Shown here: piece after piece, positions 44,137 to 52,944 of the stretch | Position numbering within the stretch: the first letter of the stretch is position 1 | Layout of the letters: each line of letters begins with the position of its first letter | From: Opitutia bacterium | GTDB taxonomy: Bacteria > Verrucomicrobiota > Verrucomicrobiia > Opitutales > Opitutaceae | DNA length: 64,000 nt | Direction: 5' to 3' | NCBI GenBank assembly: GCA_947472765.1 | Contig: CANJCM010000008.1 | Location: 31,156 to 95,155, forward strand | The notes under the pieces: model-generated | What the model was told of the DNA's origin: nothing | The model's database searches: none | Seen by the model: only the letters and a program-made list of their open reading frames with translations | Made by a program: the position numbers and the translations under genes

Positions 44137-45564
44137 ATGAAATTCTGCCCGTCGTTTCGCGTCCTTCTCGTCTTCGCCTGCACGGCTGCCGTCAGCTTCG
44201 GCGCCGGGGCGCCGGTCCGCGACAATTCCAGGAAGCGCCCGGCCACGCAGCGTCCCGCGGTGAAGGTCGACAGCTCTCCCATTGGCGAGGCCAAGGGTGG
44301 AGTCGTGCTCAGTTACGCCGACGTCGTCGAGCCCGTGCAGAAGGCGGTCGTTTCGATTTATTCGACGAAGCACGTCCGCGAGCAGATTCAGGCCAATCCG
44401 CTCTTCCGGCAGTTGTTTCCCAATGCCGGGGAACGCGAACGCACCGAGGAGGGGCTGGGCTCCGGCGTGATCGTTTCGGCCGACGGCTACATCCTGACCA
44501 ACAATCACGTCGTCGAGGGCGCGGATGAACTAAAAGTTTCCCTGAGCGACGACCGCGAGTTCGTCGCGCGCATCATCGGCACCGATCCCAAGACCGACGT
44601 GGCCGTGATCCGGATCGAGGCCGACAAGCTTCCGTTCGTCACCCTGGCCGACAGCGACAAAATCAGGGTCGGCGATGTGGTGTTCGCCGTCGGAAATCCG
44701 CTGGGTGTCGGCCAGACGGTCACGATGGGGATTGTGTCCGCCAAGGGCCGCAGCGTCGGCATCCTCGGCGACATCGGCGGCTACGAGGACTTCATCCAGA
44801 CCGACGCGGCGATCAACATGGGCAACTCCGGCGGCGCGCTGGTCGATGCCCGCGGCCGCCTCGTCGGCGTGAACAGCGCGATCCTTTCGCCCTCGCGCGG
44901 CAACATCGGCATCGGCTTCGCCATCCCGATCAATCTCGCCTCCTCGATCATGAACAGTCTCGTCGAAACCGGCACGGTGGCCCGCGGCTACCTCGGCGTG
45001 GCGACCGAGTTGATCACGCCCGACATCGCCGAACAACTCGGCGTCCCCAAGGACACCCGCGGCGTCGTGATTGCCGACATCATTCCGAACACGGCGGCCG
45101 ACAAAGCCGGGCTCAAGCGGACCGATGTAATCGTCACGATCAACGATCATGCCATCACGGCGGTGGACGAACTTCGGCTGCTGATTGCCCAGATGACCCC
45201 TGGCAGCGTGGCCCGGCTCGGCGTGATTCGCGACGGCGAGAACCGGACTGTGAGTGTGACGCTCGACGAGGCCAGTGACCGTCCCGATGACCTGTTTACC
45301 GGCGTCACCGTCAAGGCCCTTACCACCGAGGATCGCCGCCGGTTGAGCATCGACGCGCGGGTCACGGGCCTGCTTATCACCGATGTGGCGGAGGATTCGC
45401 CGTTCCGCAGTCAACTCGCGCCAGGTGCCGTGATCATGGAGATCAACCGCACCGCCGTGACCGATTTGCCCTCCGCGAAAGAGGCAATGCTGCTGCAGCC
45501 GAACCGTGCGCTGCTGGCGATCTACTTCCGCGGGGCCGTGCGCTTTGTGGTTATCGCACCGTAA
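44137..45564 (+). CDS. HtrA/DegP-family serine protease with PDZ domains
   Basis: Start ATG 44137; catalytic NNHVV, KTDVAVI, MGNSGGALVD; PDZ regions. Confidence 0.92.
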   Translation: MKFCPSFRVLLVFACTAAVSFGAGAPVRDNSRKRPATQRPAVKVDSSPIGEAKGGVVLSYADVVEPVQKAVVSIYSTKHVREQIQANPLFRQLFPNAGERERTEEGLGSGVIVSADGYILTNNHVVEGADELKVSLSDDREFVARIIGTDPKTDVAVIRIEADKLPFVTLADSDKIRVGDVVFAVGNPLGVGQTVTMGIVSAKGRSVGILGDIGGYEDFIQTDAAINMGNSGGALVDARGRLVGVNSAILSPSRGNIGIGFAIPINLASSIMNSLVETGTVARGYLGVATELITPDIAEQLGVPKDTRGVVIADIIPNTAADKAGLKRTDVIVTINDHAITAVDELRLLIAQMTPGSVARLGVIRDGENRTVSVTLDEASDRPDDLFTGVTVKALTTEDRRRLSIDARVTGLLITDVAEDSPFRSQLAPGAVIMEINRTAVTDLPSAKEAMLLQPNRALLAIYFRGAVRFVVIAP

Positions 45565-45649
45565 GGGCCGGTCGCCCACGCCGGCGCTGCGCGCCTTCAA
45601 TTTGTAGGGCCGGCGCTCGCCGCCGGGCCGGTTCGCTTCCGATTTCGAA

Positions 45650-46225
45650 TTAACTGCCCGGCTTCTCGACCGGCAGCCTGGCCAGATCCGCGGGCACGGC
45701 GTCTGCGGGATAGGTGGGAAAGCTCAGTTCGAGCAGGGAAATAGCGGGCACCTCGAAGCGCGTCGTGCCCGCGCTGCGGTCGACCAGCATCGCGATGCCG
45801 ACGGCCTTACCGCCCGCCTTGCGCACGATTTCCAGACATTCGAGCACCCGGCCGCCGCGCGTGACGACGTCCTCGACAATCAGCACCGGCTCGCCGGGCT
45901 GAAGAGTGAATCCGCGGCGCATCACCAGCAGGTTGTTCTCCTTCTCGGCGAAAATATAGCGGGCCTTGGCGCGGCGCGCGACTTCCTGCCCGATGACGAG
46001 TCCGCCCATGCCGGGAGCCAGCACGGTCGTAAAGTTCAGGCCCGCGGCGCGCACCTTCTCGACCAGCAGCTCACCCAGTCGCTCGACGGCGTCCATGTGC
46101 TGGCACACCTGGGCGCATTGAAAATAGTGTCCGCTATGGAGTCCCGAGCGCAGGACGAAGTGGCCCTGGAGGAGGGCGCGTGTACGTTTGAAGATGTCGA
46201 GAATCTCGTCTTGGCGGGGATCCAT
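45650..46225 (-). CDS. pyrE: Orotate phosphoribosyltransferase
   Basis: Start MDPRQDEILDIFKRTRALLQGHFVLRSGLHS; PRPP motif VLIVEDVVTRGG. Confidence 0.93.
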   Translation of the reverse strand: MDPRQDEILDIFKRTRALLQGHFVLRSGLHSGHYFQCAQVCQHMDAVERLGELLVEKVRAAGLNFTTVLAPGMGGLVIGQEVARRAKARYIFAEKENNLLVMRRGFTLQPGEPVLIVEDVVTRGGRVLECLEIVRKAGGKAVGIAMLVDRSAGTTRFEVPAISLLELSFPTYPADAVPADLARLPVEKPGS

Positions 46226-46305
46226 GGTGGCCGAAGCTGGGGCAATCATTGCAAAAAACAAAATCAATTTTGCTTGTTGGCCGGCCCCCGGACTAGGCTG
46301 GGCTT

Positions 46306-47154
46306 GTGATGAAAGGAACGGCCATTGCCCTCGAAGATGAACTCGGCGATGTGCTCGAGAAGGCGATGCAGCAGGCCGGCATCACACTCGAGGCGCTCGC
46401 GCAGCGATCGGGCGTCGCCTCGGGGAAAATCCTCGATGCGATCGACTACCGTCCCGACCTTTCGAGCGACGAGCTGCGCCGGATGGCGGGCGTGCTCCAA
46501 CTCAACGAAGTGGGACTCTGTGCCCTCGGCACCGGCAACTACCCGCTGCCGTCCATTGGCGCCTTGCCCTTCTGCGTGTGGCCGCTGGCGATGCCGCATG
46601 GCATTGGCGTGGCGAACGCCTTTCTCGTCGGTGAGTGCGGCTCGTCCCGTGCCATTCTGTTCGACACCGGCGCCGGCATCGAGGCGCTCGATGCCGTCTG
46701 GCCGGCCGAGATTCGCCAGCTCGATGCCGTTTTCCTGACGCACGTCGAAGCCGAGCATGCGGGCGGGCTCTGCGAGGTCGTGGCCCGTTACGGCGTGAAG
46801 CAGGCGTATTTTCCGGCCGGCACGAGCGCGCGCTGCGGACAGCCCATCGGTGAGGGCGCCACGCTGCGCTTCGAGCGCCTCGAGGTCACAGCGTATGCGA
46901 CTCCCGGACACGCTGCCGCCCACAACAGTTATCTGGTGCGGGCCCCGCGGGCGGTGACCGGGACAGGTTTGCTGGTCTCGGGTGATCTCGTGTTCGCCGG
47001 TTCGGCGGGCGGGGCCCATTTTTCGCCGTGCCAGCTGCAGACGAATATTCGCCGGATGCTCTCGGCCGTGCCCCCGGCCACCGTCATTGCGCCTGGCCAC
47101 GGGCCACTGACGACGGTCGAGAACGAGCTCCGCTATAATCCCTTCGCCGCATAG
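46306..47154 (+). CDS. XRE-like HTH domain fused to MBL-fold hydrolase domain
   Basis: ITLEALAQRSGVASGKILDAIDYRPDLSSDELRRMAGVLQLN (HTH); VFLTHVEAEHAGGL, ATPGHAAAHNSYLV, VSGDLVFAG, IAPGHGP (MBL). Confidence 0.85.
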   Translation: MMKGTAIALEDELGDVLEKAMQQAGITLEALAQRSGVASGKILDAIDYRPDLSSDELRRMAGVLQLNEVGLCALGTGNYPLPSIGALPFCVWPLAMPHGIGVANAFLVGECGSSRAILFDTGAGIEALDAVWPAEIRQLDAVFLTHVEAEHAGGLCEVVARYGVKQAYFPAGTSARCGQPIGEGATLRFERLEVTAYATPGHAAAHNSYLVRAPRAVTGTGLLVSGDLVFAGSAGGAHFSPCQLQTNIRRMLSAVPPATVIAPGHGPLTTVENELRYNPFAA

Positions 47155-47198
47155 GACGGACGAGGCCGCGGCGGCGCTTCGCGCGGCAGGATGGGATT

Positions 47199-48401
47199 CT
47201 AGTTGGCGTCGAGCACGGCGGCCACGGCCTGCTGATAGGCGCGCCGCATTGGCGAATCGTCCGCATTCTCGAGTCCGGCGCGCTGGATCATGAAGACGTA
47301 GATCAGCCCGCGCGTCGGGTCTGCCCAGCTGTTCGTGCCGTGGGCGCCGCCATGCCCGAAGCTGCCGGGCGACAGCGTGGCATTGGCGGGCATCATTGCG
47401 CCGTCCACGACCACGTTGAACCCGAGTCCCCAGGTGATCCCAGGGCGCGCAGTGATCGCGCCGATTTGGTTTCGCGTCATCTCCGTGACCGTCTCGGCTT
47501 TCAACACCCGTCTTCCGCTGAGTTCACCGCCGTTCAACATCATCTGGTAGAACCTGGCCACGTCCTCCGCGGTGGAGAACAATCCGGCGCCCCCGAGCGG
47601 TGGCCGCGCTCGGTCCGTTACCGCCCCACCGTAGAGATAGGAGATCTTCACTTCCTCCAGCTTTCCGGTAGCCGGGCTGATCCGATAGTTTCGGACGAAG
47701 CGTTTTTCCTGCGCCTCGGTCGGCCAATAGGTCGTGTTCTTCATGCCGAGCGGAATAAAGAGTCGCCGTTGCATGAACTCGGCGAATGGCACGCCGCTCA
47801 CGACCTCGACGATCCGACCCAGGGCATCGATTCCGGCGGTCGAGTAGCCCCAACGCGAACCTGGCGCGAAGCGCAGCGGTTCGCGTGCGGCCACCTTTGT
47901 CATCTCGGCGAGCGACCAGTGCGGATCCGTTACGGTGTAATTTCCCATCCCGCTCGTGTGCGTCAGCAGTGCGCGAATCGTGATCGGGCGCTCGGCCTTG
48001 GTCAGGACACGCCGCTCGGCGCCCTGCTCCGCCACGATCCACTGCTCACCGAACTCGGGCAGATACTGCTGGACGGGGTCATCGTACTTCAGCCGGCCTT
48101 CGTCCGCGAGCATCGCCACGCAGACCGCGGCCATGGGCTTCGTCATGGAGGCGATCCAGAACAGGTCATCCGTCCGCATCGGCCGCTGGGTTGCCACGTC
48201 GCTGGTCCCGACGGCGGACAGATGCAGCACCCGATCCCTCATGGCCACGAGCATGACGGCGCCGGAAATCTCGCCGCGGGCGACGAAGGGCTCGACCGAC
48301 TTTGGGACGGCAGAGAACTTGTCCTCGGCCGCAGCCGCCCCGCCCACGCTGAACGCGCCGACGACGATCAAGAGCAGCCAGCGGGGTAGGCGGGATTTCA
48401 T
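47199..48401 (-). CDS. Serine hydrolase, beta-lactamase/esterase EstB family
   Basis: DDLFWIASMTKPMAAVCVAMLADEG (SxxK); HTSGMGNYTVTDP; signal peptide. Confidence 0.9.
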   Translation of the reverse strand: MKSRLPRWLLLIVVGAFSVGGAAAAEDKFSAVPKSVEPFVARGEISGAVMLVAMRDRVLHLSAVGTSDVATQRPMRTDDLFWIASMTKPMAAVCVAMLADEGRLKYDDPVQQYLPEFGEQWIVAEQGAERRVLTKAERPITIRALLTHTSGMGNYTVTDPHWSLAEMTKVAAREPLRFAPGSRWGYSTAGIDALGRIVEVVSGVPFAEFMQRRLFIPLGMKNTTYWPTEAQEKRFVRNYRISPATGKLEEVKISYLYGGAVTDRARPPLGGAGLFSTAEDVARFYQMMLNGGELSGRRVLKAETVTEMTRNQIGAITARPGITWGLGFNVVVDGAMMPANATLSPGSFGHGGAHGTNSWADPTRGLIYVFMIQRAGLENADDSPMRRAYQQAVAAVLDAN

Positions 48402-48498
48402 CTCCGCTACCTAACGCGGTCCGATGTCAGCGCAAAGGACAATCCCGGCCCCGCTGGGGCGGAATCGGGATGAAAACGGTTGTCCCGTCGGACGACGA

Positions 48499-50973
48499 TC
48501 AGGTGCGAACGGCCATGCTGCCATCTGCCGTCACATCTTTTTGGATGCGGGCAAACGCGGCATTTACCTCGTCGTCGGTCAGGGTTCGCTCTGCGGAACG
48601 GAAGACCAGATTGAAGGCCAGGCTCTTCTTGCCCTCGGGCAGGCCCTTGCCCTGGTAAACGTCGAAGACCGCGACCTTCTCCAAGGCGAAGGCGTTGCCG
48701 ACCGCCGCCCGGGCCGCTTTCGCCACGGCCTTCTGCACGTCGGCCGCCGGAGTCGCGAGATCGACGACGAGCGCGAGATCGCGCCACGCGGCCGGAAGGA
48801 GGCTGAAGTCCGAGTAACGGCGGCGCGTGCCTTCACTGGCGAGTTTCGCGGGGAGAATCGCGAAGGTGCCGCCATAAACCCGGCCCTCGATGCCCAGCGA
48901 CTTTACCAAGGCCAGGTTCACGAGGCCGAAATGGGCCAGCCAGCCGTGGCTCAAGTCGCCGGCCGCTGCCGCCTGTCCTACCTGCCAGCCGGGATGGGCG
49001 GCCGCGACCGGGGTGAGGGCCTGCCGGCCGAGATCAATTCCCGCCGCCTCGGCCAGGGCGAACACGTGATGCTTCGTGGTGTAGAAGTCGGGGGTCTCCC
49101 GCTTCAGCCACGCGCGATCGTGAACGGGTTCGGCCAGGATGAAGCCGACTGCCGCGCATTCGAGCGGCTCACCGTCGCGTTCGACGAAGATGCGGCCGGT
49201 CTCGAACAGCCGCGTCACCGCGACACCGCGCGACTGGTTGAGTTTCAGCGACTCGAGCAGCCCCGCAATCAGCGTGGGACGAAGGTGGGACTGGTCCTCG
49301 ACGAATGGATTGGCGAGGGCGAGGCCGGTGGCTGCGTTGGCGGAGGTCCAACCTGCGAGCTCGGCGGCGGGACGCAGCGTGTAGTTCACGCATTCGTGGA
49401 AGTCGTGGCCGACGAGATAGTCGGTGACGTCCCGGTTGAAGCGAACGATCGGGGCGTCATCGGCCACCAATCCTGGCGCGGACACCGTCGCCGGCGGAAT
49501 CTTCTCCGTGCCATGGAGGCGCAGCACTTCCTCCACGAGGTCGATCGGGCGATCGAGGTCATCGCGCCAACTGGGAACGCTGACGGTCCAGGCCACGCCC
49601 CGATTGGGATGCTCGGTCGGTTGCTCCCGGGTGACGATCAATTCAAGCGCCTCGAAGGCCGCCCGCATCGCCGGCGCCGGGATGTCGAAGCCGATTTTTT
49701 CCGTGATGTAGTCGTGCGTGACGACGATCTCCCGCTGCCACGGCACGTCGCCGCCGACCTTGAAAACGGGACTGACGACGCGGCCGCCCGCAGTCGCCAG
49801 AATCAAGTCGATTGCCCGGTACGCGGCCTCGAGGGTGCCATGCGGATCGACGCCGCGTTCGTAGCGGTAGGAAGAGTCGGAGGAGAGCCCGAGGGCCTTC
49901 GACGTTGCGCGCACCGATTGCCGCTTGAAGAAAGCGCACTCGAGCACGAGGTCGGTGGTGTCGTCGCTGACGCCGGAGTTTTCGCCGCCCATGATACCGG
50001 CGACCACGACCGGTTTCGTCGCGTCCGCGATCACGAGCATCTTCGAAGTCAGCGTGCGCTCCTTGCCGTCGAGAGTCGTAATCTTTTCCCCCTCCGCGGC
50101 GCGCCGAACGACGATTTCGTTGCCTCCGAGCTTCCGCGCGTCGAAGGCATGCATCGGCTGGCCGGTCTCGAGCATCACGTAGTTGCCAACATCGACGACA
50201 TTGTTGATTGGGCGCAGGCCGACGGCCTTGAGGCGCTCCTGCATCCACGCGGGACTCGGCCCGATCTTGATCCCGGCGATCACATGAGCCGAATAGAGAG
50301 GGCAGTCTTCCGGCGCCTCGACCCGCACATTCCGGAGCAAATCCGGGCGCTGGGAGCCGGTCGTCGAGTCGTCAATTCCGCCGGTGAATGTTTCCTCCGG
50401 ATAACGCAAAGGCAGCTTGAACCACGCTGCGAGTTCGCGCGCGATTCCCAGATGACAGAGCGCGTCGGGCCGGTTCGGCGTGATTTCGATGTCGAACACG
50501 GTGTCACCCGGCGGCAGCGCGTCGTTCATTGGCGTGCCGAGGGTGAGCTTGCTTTCGAGAATCAGCAGGCCGCTGTGGTCGCTGCCCATGCCGATCTCAT
50601 CGGGCGAGCACATCATGCCCTCGGAGGCCTGACCGCGAATCTTGGAAAGCTTGATCGCAAAATTGCCCGGCAGCACCGCTCCGGGCAGGGCCACGAGCAC
50701 GCGATTGCCGGCATCGCAGTTGTGGGCGCCGCACACGATCGTCTTCACGCCGCCCGCCGGTCCGACATCGACGGTACAAACCGAAAGCTTGTCTGCATTC
50801 GGGTGCCGGGCGCGGGTGAGAATCTCGCCCACGACAACGTTCGACAATTGGGGTGCGCCGGTGGAAATCACCTGCTCGACCTCGAAGCCGAGAAACGTGA
50901 TCGCGCGCTTGATCTCTTCGACGGAGGCGTCGAGTTGGACGTAGTCCTTCAGCCAGTTCAGGGAGATTTTCAC
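48499..50973 (-). CDS. pheT: Phenylalanine--tRNA ligase beta subunit
   Basis: 824 aa; MKISLNWLKDYVQLDASVEEI; tRNA-binding domain, B5 and C-terminal FDX-ACB regions. Confidence 0.97.
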   Translation of the reverse strand: MKISLNWLKDYVQLDASVEEIKRAITFLGFEVEQVISTGAPQLSNVVVGEILTRARHPNADKLSVCTVDVGPAGGVKTIVCGAHNCDAGNRVLVALPGAVLPGNFAIKLSKIRGQASEGMMCSPDEIGMGSDHSGLLILESKLTLGTPMNDALPPGDTVFDIEITPNRPDALCHLGIARELAAWFKLPLRYPEETFTGGIDDSTTGSQRPDLLRNVRVEAPEDCPLYSAHVIAGIKIGPSPAWMQERLKAVGLRPINNVVDVGNYVMLETGQPMHAFDARKLGGNEIVVRRAAEGEKITTLDGKERTLTSKMLVIADATKPVVVAGIMGGENSGVSDDTTDLVLECAFFKRQSVRATSKALGLSSDSSYRYERGVDPHGTLEAAYRAIDLILATAGGRVVSPVFKVGGDVPWQREIVVTHDYITEKIGFDIPAPAMRAAFEALELIVTREQPTEHPNRGVAWTVSVPSWRDDLDRPIDLVEEVLRLHGTEKIPPATVSAPGLVADDAPIVRFNRDVTDYLVGHDFHECVNYTLRPAAELAGWTSANAATGLALANPFVEDQSHLRPTLIAGLLESLKLNQSRGVAVTRLFETGRIFVERDGEPLECAAVGFILAEPVHDRAWLKRETPDFYTTKHHVFALAEAAGIDLGRQALTPVAAAHPGWQVGQAAAAGDLSHGWLAHFGLVNLALVKSLGIEGRVYGGTFAILPAKLASEGTRRRYSDFSLLPAAWRDLALVVDLATPAADVQKAVAKAARAAVGNAFALEKVAVFDVYQGKGLPEGKKSLAFNLVFRSAERTLTDDEVNAAFARIQKDVTADGSMAVRT

Positions 50974-50976
50974 GGC

Positions 50977-52020
50977 TTAGGCGAATTGCTTCAGGAAGCG
51001 CAGGTCGTTCTGGTAGAAATAGCGGATGTCATCGATGCCGTAGAGCAGCATCGCGAGTCGTTCGAGGCCCATGCCGAAGGCGTAACCACTCCACACCTCG
51101 GGGTCGTAGCCGACGCCGGCGAAGACGGTCGGATCGACCATCCCGCAACCGCCGATTTCAATCCACTCCTTCTTCACCTTCGGCAGGTGATGGGCGGTGA
51201 GATCGACCTCGAAGCTGGGCTCCGTGTAACCGAAATAGTGCGGACGGAAGCGCGTCTTGGTGTCCTTGCCGAGGAGTGAGGCGAAGATGTAGTCGAGCAG
51301 CGCCTTGAGGTCGCGCACCGTCACGTTCTTGTCCACGTAGAGGCACTCGAGCTGGTGAAAGTTGGCGCTATGCGTCGCATCCGTGGTGTCCCGGCGATAG
51401 ACGCGGCCCGGCGACACGATGCGAATGGGAGGCTGGCCTTGGAGCATGGTCCGAATCTGCACCGAAGAGGTGTGTGTGCGCAGCAGGTACCGCTCCTCGG
51501 GATTCATCTTCGCCACGTTGCCGAACCGGGCATTCGTCGGAAAATAGAAGGTGTCCTGCGCGTCGCGGGCTGGATGATCGGACGGCGTGTTCAGCGCATC
51601 GAAGCAGTAGTACTCGGTTTCAACCTCCGGGCCGTCAGCGACGGTGAAGCCGACCTTGCGCAGGATCCGGCACATCTCCTCACGGACGAGTGTCAAGGGA
51701 TGACGGGTGCCAGGACCGCCGTCGGGGGCGGGGAGGGTGACATCCACGGCGGGCCCGAGCTGAGCTGCCAGTTCCGCATTGGCAATCCGGTTGAGCGCAG
51801 CGTCGAGCTGACTCTGGACCTGTGCCTTCGCCTCGTTGATCAACTTGCCGACGACGGGCCGCTGCTCCTTCGGCACGGCGCCCATCTGCTTCATCAGGGC
51901 TGTCAGTTCGCCGTTCGGCCCCACATAGCGGGCCTTGGCAGCCTCGAATTCCGGGCGCGTGTTGATGGCCGCGAGGTCCGTCGCTGCCTTGGCGACGATG
52001 GCGGTGAGTTGTGCTTGCAT
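50977..52020 (-). CDS. pheS: Phenylalanine--tRNA ligase alpha subunit
   Basis: 347 aa; HPARDAQDTFYF, VYRRDTTDATHSANFHQLECLYVDKNVT, GMGLERLAMLLYGIDDIRYFYQNDLRFLKQF. Confidence 0.97.
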   Translation of the reverse strand: MQAQLTAIVAKAATDLAAINTRPEFEAAKARYVGPNGELTALMKQMGAVPKEQRPVVGKLINEAKAQVQSQLDAALNRIANAELAAQLGPAVDVTLPAPDGGPGTRHPLTLVREEMCRILRKVGFTVADGPEVETEYYCFDALNTPSDHPARDAQDTFYFPTNARFGNVAKMNPEERYLLRTHTSSVQIRTMLQGQPPIRIVSPGRVYRRDTTDATHSANFHQLECLYVDKNVTVRDLKALLDYIFASLLGKDTKTRFRPHYFGYTEPSFEVDLTAHHLPKVKKEWIEIGGCGMVDPTVFAGVGYDPEVWSGYAFGMGLERLAMLLYGIDDIRYFYQNDLRFLKQFA

Positions 52021-52106
52021 GGAAAGGGGCGAGGAAACGGCTCCGCGCTCTTCGTCTCAACGCGAATCTTGCGCGCGCGGACGGGCGCCAGGGGTCGGGC
52101 AGGGTG

Positions 52107-52145
52107 GAAAAAAAGAAGGACGGCGCCCCGGATGAGGCCCGTCCT
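52107..52145 (-). terminator. Terminator/attenuator-like hairpin between rplT and pheS
   Basis: Minus strand: aggacgggcctcatccggggcgccgtccttctttttttcc. Confidence 0.65.
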
Positions 52146-52186
52146 CCGCTTAAACTGGAGGCGAGCCCGTCCGGGCTCGCGTCGAA

Positions 52187-52573
52187 TTACTTGGCCTTGG
52201 CGGCAGCTGCGGCCTTGGTCTTCAACGCTTCCTGGGCTTTCTTGATCAGGCCGTTGAACGCGACTTCGTCATTGATCGCGAGGTCGCTTAGAACCTTGCG
52301 GTCGAGGGCGATGTTCGCGGCGTGAAGGCCTTCGATGAAGCGGCTGTAGCTCATGCCGGCATTGCGGCAGGCAGCGTTGAGGCGCACGATCCAGAGACCA
52401 CGGCGATCGCCCTTCTTCTTGCGGCGGGCCGCATAGGCGTATTGCCAGGCATGCTGGACGGCTTCCTTCGCATAGCGAAAGAGCTTCGATTTGTTGCCGA
52501 AATAGCCCTTGGCGTATTTCAGTACTTTCTTGCGACGCTTGCGCGACGCGGGGGAGTTAGTTGCACGAGCCAT
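52187..52573 (-). CDS. rplT: 50S ribosomal protein L20
   Basis: MARATNSPASRKRRKKVLKYAKGYFGNKSKLFRYAKEAVQHAWQYAYAARRKKKGDRRGLWI. Confidence 0.97.
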   Translation of the reverse strand: MARATNSPASRKRRKKVLKYAKGYFGNKSKLFRYAKEAVQHAWQYAYAARRKKKGDRRGLWIVRLNAACRNAGMSYSRFIEGLHAANIALDRKVLSDLAINDEVAFNGLIKKAQEALKTKAAAAAKAK

Positions 52574-52654
52574 GTTTTATTTTTGGTTTGGTCGCCGGCA
52601 GGTCGGCTTAACGATCACCCGCCAGGCGAAGTTTCGGATTGTCCGTCAGTCTGA

Positions 52655-52849
52655 TTAAAGACCGAACGGGAGGGCGCGCTTCAGCGGCGCGGCATGTCCG
52701 GGGGCCACTTGCTTGTCGCGAGACGCACGACGCTTTTGCTTCGTGCTTTTCGCTCCTAACAGGTGACGGAACCCAGGCGTGCGACGCATCAGCTTGCCCT
52801 TCGCGGATAGTTTGAACCGCTTGGCAACGGACTTCTTGGTCTTTTGCAT
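52655..52849 (-). CDS. rpmI: 50S ribosomal protein L35
   Basis: Start at 52849: MQKTKKSVAKRFKLSAKGKLMRRTPGFRHLLGAKSTKQKRRASRDKQVAPGHAAPLKRALPFGL. Confidence 0.95.
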   Translation of the reverse strand: MQKTKKSVAKRFKLSAKGKLMRRTPGFRHLLGAKSTKQKRRASRDKQVAPGHAAPLKRALPFGL

Positions 52850-52944
52850 GGAAAGAGTGGTCGAAAACAGAGATGCGCGACGGCGTTGGCAAGGGAATTT
52901 TGGAATTCCCGCCGCCGGCGCTCCTGAACCGTGGATCGGAAGCA

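Noticed and set aside
41769-44294. 841 aa minus-strand ORF across lpxD and prs
   Set aside because: Antisense mirror ORF over two confidently identified housekeeping genes; composition is R/D/A/G-rich.
48424-51279. 951 aa plus-strand ORF antisense to pheT and part of pheS
   Set aside because: Mirror ORF from high GC3 codon bias. pheT/pheS on the minus strand are unmistakable; the antisense translation is low-complexity, Arg/Asp/Gly-rich and matches no domain I recognise.
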